Source: an uncultured Eubacteriales bacterium (GTDB lineage: Bacteria; Bacillota; Clostridia; Peptostreptococcales; Anaerovoracaceae). From it: 19,696 bases of DNA. A program made the translations under genes and the position numbers. Positions 14,853-19,696 of the stretch are shown piece by piece (the first letter of the stretch is position 1; the number at the start of each line of letters is the position of its first letter). The stretch is taken from the NCBI GenBank assembly GCA_902765035.1, contig CACWYF010000003.1:1-19696 (forward strand), written 5' to 3'. The notes under the pieces are model-generated. The model did not search any database, was not told the DNA's origin, and worked only from the letters and a program-made list of their open reading frames with translations.

Positions 14853-15344
14853 ATGTCTGAAGCAGCAAAGCAAGCTAAGCAGGTCGTTATCGACGAGATC
14901 AAGGAAAAGTTTGAAAACGCTTCTTCCGTAGTAGCAGTTGACTACCTCGGTATCACTGTAGAAGAAGCAGATGCACTGAGAGCTAACCTCCGTAAGGAAG
15001 GCGTAGGCTTCACAGTATACAAGAACACCCTTATCAAGAGAGCTATCAGCGGTACTGACTATGAGCAGTTCGGTGATGTACTCAAGGGTTCCACAGCTCT
15101 TGCATTCAGCGGTGATGATATCACAGCAGGCGCAAGAGTACTTGCAAAGGCCATCAAGGATTACAAGAAGATGGCATTCAAGGGCGGCGTAGTTGAAGGC
15201 CAGGTTTATGACAAAGCCATGGTAGAAGAGTTCGCTACGATCCCTTCAAGAGACGAGCTCATCGCAAGGTTCATGGGCAGCATCCAGAGCCCGATGACAA
15301 AGCTCGCACTTACCCTCAAAGCAATCGCAGAGAAGGAAGCTTAA
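14853..15344 (+). CDS. rplJ: 50S ribosomal protein L10
   Basis: The 163-residue protein has the L10 rRNA-binding N-terminal domain (VVAVDYLGITVEEADALR, YKNTLIKRAI) and the C-terminal helix that binds L12 dimers (MTKLALTLKAIAEKEA). It anchors the L12 stalk. An AAAGGAG ribosome binding site precedes the ATG. Its expression is probably controlled by the upstream L10 leader. Confidence 0.98.
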   Translation: MSEAAKQAKQVVIDEIKEKFENASSVVAVDYLGITVEEADALRANLRKEGVGFTVYKNTLIKRAISGTDYEQFGDVLKGSTALAFSGDDITAGARVLAKAIKDYKKMAFKGGVVEGQVYDKAMVEEFATIPSRDELIARFMGSIQSPMTKLALTLKAIAEKEA

Positions 15345-15367
15345 TAAGCAAAACATTTACTTTAAGA

Positions 15368-15382
15368 GCGGCATGATGCCGC
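15368..15382. other. Small hairpin between rplJ and rplL
   Basis: GCGGCAT and ATGCCGC form inverted arms around a single G, effectively GCGGC with a 5-nt loop. It sits in the 74-bp spacer before the rplL ribosome binding site, where a processing or stability hairpin would help raise L12 output. Confidence 0.45.
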
Positions 15383-15418
15383 AAGGTTCACAGATAATTT
15401 GAAAAAAGGAGAAAAATA

Positions 15419-15787
15419 ATGAATAAGGATCAGATCATTGAGGCTCTGAAGAGCATGACAATCCTCGAGATCAACGAGCTCGTTAAGGCTCTTGAGGAAG
15501 AGTTCGGCGTAAGCGCAGTAGCAGTAGCAGCTCCAGCAGCAGGCGGCGCAGCAGCAGCTGACGCAGCTGAGGAGAAGAGCGAATTCAACGTAATCCTGAA
15601 GGAGATCGGTCAGGAAAAGATCAAGGTTATCAAGGCTGTAAGAGAAGCTACAGGACTTGGCCTGAAGGAAGCAAAGGCTCTCGTAGACGGAGCACCTGCT
15701 GCAGTTAAGGAAAACGTTGAGGCATCCGAGGCTAACGCACTGAAGGAAGCTCTCGAGGCTGTAGGCGCTGTAGTAGAACTCCAGTAG
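15419..15787 (+). CDS. rplL: 50S ribosomal protein L7/L12
   Basis: The 122-residue protein has the dimerisation N-terminus ([21 protein letters not shown]), the alanine-rich flexible hinge (about 35-50), and the factor-binding C-terminal domain ([33 protein letters not shown]). It recruits elongation factors. An AAAAGGAG ribosome binding site precedes the ATG. A 208-bp structured spacer separates it from rpoB. Confidence 0.98.
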   Translation: MNKDQIIEALKSMTILEINELVKALEEEFGVSAVAVAAPAAGGAAAADAAEEKSEFNVILKEIGQEKIKVIKAVREATGLGLKEAKALVDGAPAAVKENVEASEANALKEALEAVGAVVELQ

Positions 15788-15849
15788 TTCATACTTCAGA
15801 AACGAAGATTTAAACTGACAAATTGGATCATGCGATATTGGTCCGACCC

Positions 15850-15893
15850 ACGCAATATAATGAGCCCCGGCTAACGAGGCTCATTTCGTGCGT
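15850..15893 (+). promoter_or_regulatory. Hairpin in the rplL-rpoB spacer
   Basis: AATGAGCC (15859-15866) pairs with GGCTCATT (15878-15885), with an outer ACGCA/TGCGT stem (15850-15854 and 15889-15893). It lacks a U-run, so it may be a partial terminator or RNase III processing site that sets the rplL to rpoB ratio. Confidence 0.6.
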
Positions 15894-15929
15894 TTACGGG
15901 GCGCCAAAAACCCTCTAAAATTGGCAAAA

Positions 15930-15955
15930 AAGATGTTCTTTTTGAAAAACATCTT
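15930..15955 (+). other. A/T-rich hairpin upstream of rpoB
   Basis: AAGATGTT (15930-15937) pairs with AACATCTT (15948-15955), with a 10-nt loop. It ends about 30 bp before the rpoB AAAAGGAG site. Role unknown. Confidence 0.5.
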
Positions 15956-15995
15956 AAGGAAAGAAGAAACTAGAGAACTTTAAAAGGAGTGAAAC

Positions 15996-18900
15996 ATGCC
16001 ACATCCAATACAGGTTGGTAGAAAAGAACGTATGACTTTCTCCAAGATCAATGAAGTTTGCGAAATGCCTAACCTCATCGATGTACAGACAAAGTCGTAC
16101 AAGTGGTTTATGGAAGAGGGCCTCAGCGAGGTTCTCGAGGATGTATCGCCTATCCGTGATACAACCAATACTCTCAGCCTTGAGTTTGCTGATTATCACT
16201 TCTCGGATACTCCTAAGTATGACCAGGAAGAGTGCAAGGAAAGAGATGCTACTTATGCTACATCCCTTACAGTCAAGGTCAGACTGATCAACCGTGAGAC
16301 CGGTGAGATCAAGGAGCAGGATGTTTTCATGGGAGATTTCCCTCTCATGACAGAGAAGGGTACATTCGTATACAACGGAGCTGAGAGAGCTATCGTTACA
16401 CAGATGGTACGTTCTCCGGGACCTTACTTCGATGTTGCGACAGACAAGTCCAACCAGAAGCTATTCAGCTCACAGGTAATCCCTAACAGAGGAGCATGGC
16501 TCGAGTATGAGACAGACTCCCAGGGCATCCTGTATGTAAGGGTCGACAGAACAAGAAAGCAGCCGCTGACATCCTTCCTCAGAGCACTCGGAATCATCGA
16601 TCCTGAGGCACTTGCACTGAGCAGCAACGAGGATATCCTCGACATCTTCGGTGATGACGAGAGACTTCTCAAGACACTCGAGAAGGATACAACAAGAAAC
16701 AGCGCTGAGGGACTCAGAGAGCTGTACAGAAGACTGAGACCGGGAGAGCCTCCTACAGTAGAGAATGCAAGATCTATGCTGATGGCACTTCTCTTCGACG
16801 AGAGAAGATATGACCTGGCCAAGGTCGGAAGATTCAAGTACAACCGCAAGCTCGGTCTCCACGACAGACTTGTCGACACAGTAGCAGCTGAGGACGTAAT
16901 CGACCCTAACACAGGCGAAGTGCTTGTTGAAAAGGGCGGCGAGATCTCCAGAAGCATGGCTATGGAAATCGAGGACGCAGGTGTTGAGGCTGTATTCGTA
17001 TACAGCAAGACAGAAGGTAAGGAAGACGTTGTTACCAAGGTTATCGGAAACAACTTCGTAGATCCTGCAAAGTATGTTGACATCGACCTGACACCGTACA
17101 AGCTGTCCGAGAAGGTCTTCTATCCTGTCCTGATGGATATCATCAAAGAGGCAGACGGAGACGAGGACAAGCTTAAGGCAGGTATCGCAAACAGAAAGAA
17201 GGAGCTCAGCCCTAAGCACATCATCCTTGAGGATATCATTGCTTCGGTCAGCTACTTCCTGAACCTGAACTGCGGCATCGGTGACATCGACGACATCGAC
17301 CACCTGAGCAACAGAAGACTCAAATCCGTCGGCGAACTTCTGCAGAATCAGTGCAGAATCGGTTTTGCCAGAATGGAGAAGACTATCAGAGAGAGAATGA
17401 CTACTGAGAATTCAACACCTCAGCAGCTCATCAATATCAGGCCTGTAACTGCAGCTATCAAGGAGTTCTTCGGATCATCCCAGCTGTCTCAGTTCATGGA
17501 CCAGAACAACCCTCTTGCTGAGCTCACTCATAAGAGAAGACTGTCAGCTCTCGGACCTGGCGGACTTTCAAGAGAGAGAGCCGGAATGGAAGTAAGAGAC
17601 GTACACTATTCACACTACGGAAGAATGTGCCCTATCGAGACTCCTGAAGGTCCTAACATCGGACTTATCGGATCGCTCACAACATACGGCATCATCAACG
17701 AGTATGGATTTATCGAGACTCCTTACCGTAAGGTAGACAAGGAGAAGGGCGTCGTTACCAACGAAGTCCACTACCTCGCAGCTGCTGATGAAGATCTCAT
17801 GATCGTAGCACAGGCCAACGAGCCGCTCGATGAGGAAGGACACTTCATCAACAACAAGGTTGCCGTAAGAGGCATCAAGGGCGAGATCACCATGGTATCG
17901 AAGAACGAAGTCGACTACATGGACGTTTCTCCTAAGCAGGTAGTATCTGTCGCTACAGCAATGATCCCGTTCCTCGAGAACGACGACGCTAACCGTGCGC
18001 TGATGGGATCCAACATGCAGAGACAGGCAGTACCTCTGCTCGTTACCGAGGCTCCTTATGTAGGAACAGGTATCGAGTACAAGGCAGCATGCGACTCCGG
18101 TGCAGTAGTACTGTGCAAGAGCGCCGGCACTGTTTCATACGTAGATGCCAACAAGGTCCTCATCACAAGAGATGACAACGGCATGGTAGATGAGTACAGA
18201 ATGCTCAAATTCAAGCGTTCCAACCAGGGTACATGCATCAACCAGAGACCTATCGTCAGCTATGGCGAGCACATCGAGGCAGGAGAGGTCGTCGGAGACG
18301 GTCCATCCACTAACCTCGGCGAGATCTCACTCGGTAAGAACCTCCTCATCGGATTCATGACATGGGAAGGTTACAACTACGAGGACGCTATCATCCTCAA
18401 CGAGAGACTCCTCATGGACGACGTACTCACATCCCTGCACATCGAGAAGCACGAGTGCGAGGCAAGAGACACCAAGCTCGGACCTGAAGAGATCACAAGA
18501 GACATTCCTAACCTTCCTGGCGAAATGCTCAAGGAGCTCGATGAGGAAGGTATCGTAAGAATCGGAGCAGAAGTCAAGTCCAACGATATCCTCGTAGGAA
18601 AGCTGACTCCGAAGAGCGAGACAGACCTCACACCGGAAGCAAGGATGCTCCGTGCTATCTTCGGTGAGAAGTCCAAGGAAGTAAGAGACACATCCCTCAA
18701 GCTGCCTCACGGCGAAGAGGGTATCGTAATCGATGTCAGAGTATTCGACAAGACCAACAGCACAGAGCTGCCTCCTGGAGTAAACAAGATCGTAAGAGTC
18801 TATGTTGCTACCAAGAGAAAGATCAACGTCGGAGACAAGATGGCCGGACGTCACGGTAACAAGGGTGTTATCTCAAGGATCCTGCCGCAGGAGGATATGC

Positions 18901-19696
18901 CGTTCAAGGAAGACGGTGAACCGCTGCAGGTAATGCTGAACCCTCTGGGCGTACCTTCCCGTATGAACGTAGGACAGGTACTCGAGGTTCACCTCGGACT
19001 TGCTGCAAAGTCCAAGGGCTGGTACATCTCCACACCGGTATTCGACGGTGCAAGCGAGAAGGACGTTATCGAGCTTCTCAAAGAGGAAGGCTATCCTGAA
19101 ACAGGTAAGCTGAGACTCAGAGACGGACGTACAGGTGAGTACTTCGACAGCCCTGTAACAGTAGGTTACATGTACATGCTCAAGCTCCACCATCTCGTAG
19201 ACGATAAGATCCACGCAAGATCGATCGGACCTTATTCACTCGTAACTCAGCAGCCTCTCGGAGGTAAGGCTCAGTTCGGTGGACAGAGATTCGGAGAGAT
19301 GGAGGTATGGGCACTCGAGGCTTACGGTGCTGCATACACACTCCAGGAGATCCTCACAGTCAAGTCCGACGATATCATCGGAAGAACAAAGACATACGAA
19401 TCCATCATCAACGGCGTCAATATCCCTGAGCCTGGTATTCCTGAGTCCTTCAAGGTACTCATCAAGGAACTCCAGTCACTCGCTCTGGATATCAAGACCA
19501 AGGCCGGCGATGACAGTGAGATCAGGATCAGAGAGACTTCAGAATATGACGGAGCTCTGACACTTGACAGAATGCTCAGCGAGACCGACAGGAAAGCTGA
19601 GAAGGAAAGAAGAGAACATGAGCAGGACAGAGTCGCTGAAGAGGAAGCGGCACGCATCAATGCTGAAGAGCAGGATGATGACGCAATGAGCGATGA
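15996..19696 (+). CDS. rpoB: RNA polymerase beta subunit (open at right edge)
   Basis: The frame runs 1,233 full codons from the ATG at 15996 without a stop and is cut by the window end. It starts after an AAAAGGAG site and opens [18 protein letters not shown]. The rifampicin region is intact: Q499, D502, H512 and S517 match E. coli Q513, D516, H526 and S531, so the residues are those of susceptible enzymes. [32 protein letters not shown] follows; downstream are [11 protein letters not shown] and the [15 protein letters not shown] block. The visible C-terminus is a charged, acidic coiled-coil-like tail ending in DDDAMSD, and the stop is probably close, since the usual length is about 1,150-1,250 residues. 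Confidence 0.98.
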   Translation, partial: MPHPIQVGRKERMTFSKINEVCEMPNLIDVQTKSYKWFMEEGLSEVLEDVSPIRDTTNTLSLEFADYHFSDTPKYDQEECKERDATYATSLTVKVRLINRETGEIKEQDVFMGDFPLMTEKGTFVYNGAERAIVTQMVRSPGPYFDVATDKSNQKLFSSQVIPNRGAWLEYETDSQGILYVRVDRTRKQPLTSFLRALGIIDPEALALSSNEDILDIFGDDERLLKTLEKDTTRNSAEGLRELYRRLRPGEPPTVENARSMLMALLFDERRYDLAKVGRFKYNRKLGLHDRLVDTVAAEDVIDPNTGEVLVEKGGEISRSMAMEIEDAGVEAVFVYSKTEGKEDVVTKVIGNNFVDPAKYVDIDLTPYKLSEKVFYPVLMDIIKEADGDEDKLKAGIANRKKELSPKHIILEDIIASVSYFLNLNCGIGDIDDIDHLSNRRLKSVGELLQNQCRIGFARMEKTIRERMTTENSTPQQLINIRPVTAAIKEFFGSSQLSQFMDQNNPLAELTHKRRLSALGPGGLSRERAGMEVRDVHYSHYGRMCPIETPEGPNIGLIGSLTTYGIINEYGFIETPYRKVDKEKGVVTNEVHYLAAADEDLMIVAQANEPLDEEGHFINNKVAVRGIKGEITMVSKNEVDYMDVSPKQVVSVATAMIPFLENDDANRALMGSNMQRQAVPLLVTEAPYVGTGIEYKAACDSGAVVLCKSAGTVSYVDANKVLITRDDNGMVDEYRMLKFKRSNQGTCINQRPIVSYGEHIEAGEVVGDGPSTNLGEISLGKNLLIGFMTWEGYNYEDAIILNERLLMDDVLTSLHIEKHECEARDTKLGPEEITRDIPNLPGEMLKELDEEGIVRIGAEVKSNDILVGKLTPKSETDLTPEARMLRAIFGEKSKEVRDTSLKLPHGEEGIVIDVRVFDKTNSTELPPGVNKIVRVYVATKRKINVGDKMAGRHGNKGVISRILPQEDMPFKEDGEPLQVMLNPLGVPSRMNVGQVLEVHLGLAAKSKGWYISTPVFDGASEKDVIELLKEEGYPETGKLRLRDGRTGEYFDSPVTVGYMYMLKLHHLVDDKIHARSIGPYSLVTQQPLGGKAQFGGQRFGEMEVWALEAYGAAYTLQEILTVKSDDIIGRTKTYESIINGVNIPEPGIPESFKVLIKELQSLALDIKTKAGDDSEIRIRETSEYDGALTLDRMLSETDRKAEKERREHEQDRVAEEEAARINAEEQDDDAMSD

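Noticed and set aside
15856..15861. TATAAT in the rplL-rpoB spacer as an rpoB promoter
   Set aside because: No acceptable -35 lies 16-18 bp upstream, and the hexamer overlaps the base of a hairpin.

Overview
The window looks like a chromosomal housekeeping region from a low-to-moderate G+C Gram-positive bacterium of the class Clostridia. Supporting signs are strong AGGAGG-type ribosome binding sites, TTGACA/TATAAT promoters with 17-bp spacers, a CarD-family regulator, Mini-RNase III next to cysS, and the rpmG-secE-nusG-rplK-rplA-rplJ-rplL-rpoB order. Genus cannot be fixed from sequence alone. An anaerobic, non-spore-forming lineage is plausible because the sigH and yacP genes usually found between rlmB and rpmG in spore-formers are absent here.

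Layout. Positions 1-2363 (minus strand): an OmpR-family response regulator, its membrane histidine kinase, then the first codons of radA, which runs off the left edge. Positions 2364-2635: a divergent intergenic region with an extended -10 promoter for the two-component operon and two tandem near-perfect sigma-A promoters for carD. Positions 2636-5534: carD with its own terminator, then ispF-proS from a separate promoter, closed by a strong terminator. Positions 5680-7230: an array of eight alternating 9-bp half-sites (four 37-bp inverted units, about 54 bp apart) directly upstream of an overlapping pair of short-chain chromate-transporter-family genes. Positions 7231-7365: a structured leader, then cysS, a 52-residue membrane peptide, mrnC and a terminator. 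Positions 9460-11955: pgeF-type laccase-domain protein, dihydrofolate reductase and RlmB/TrmH-type 2'-O-methyltransferase. Positions 11956-12283: a gene-free stretch with a sigma-A promoter and a terminator-like hairpin. Positions 12284-19696: rpmG, secE, nusG, rplK, rplA, an L10 leader, rplJ, rplL, a structured spacer, and rpoB, which is still open at the right edge.

How the genes work together. Most of the window serves translation and transcription: two aminoacyl-tRNA synthetases, rRNA maturation and modification (MrnC, RlmB), five ribosomal proteins, NusG, RNA polymerase beta, and CarD, a probable RNAP-binding regulator. SecE adds protein export, IspF isoprenoid precursor synthesis and DfrA/FolA folate. 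The accessory part is the chromate-transporter pair and its repeat array; that array is the least explained structure in the window and the best candidate for a new regulatory element.
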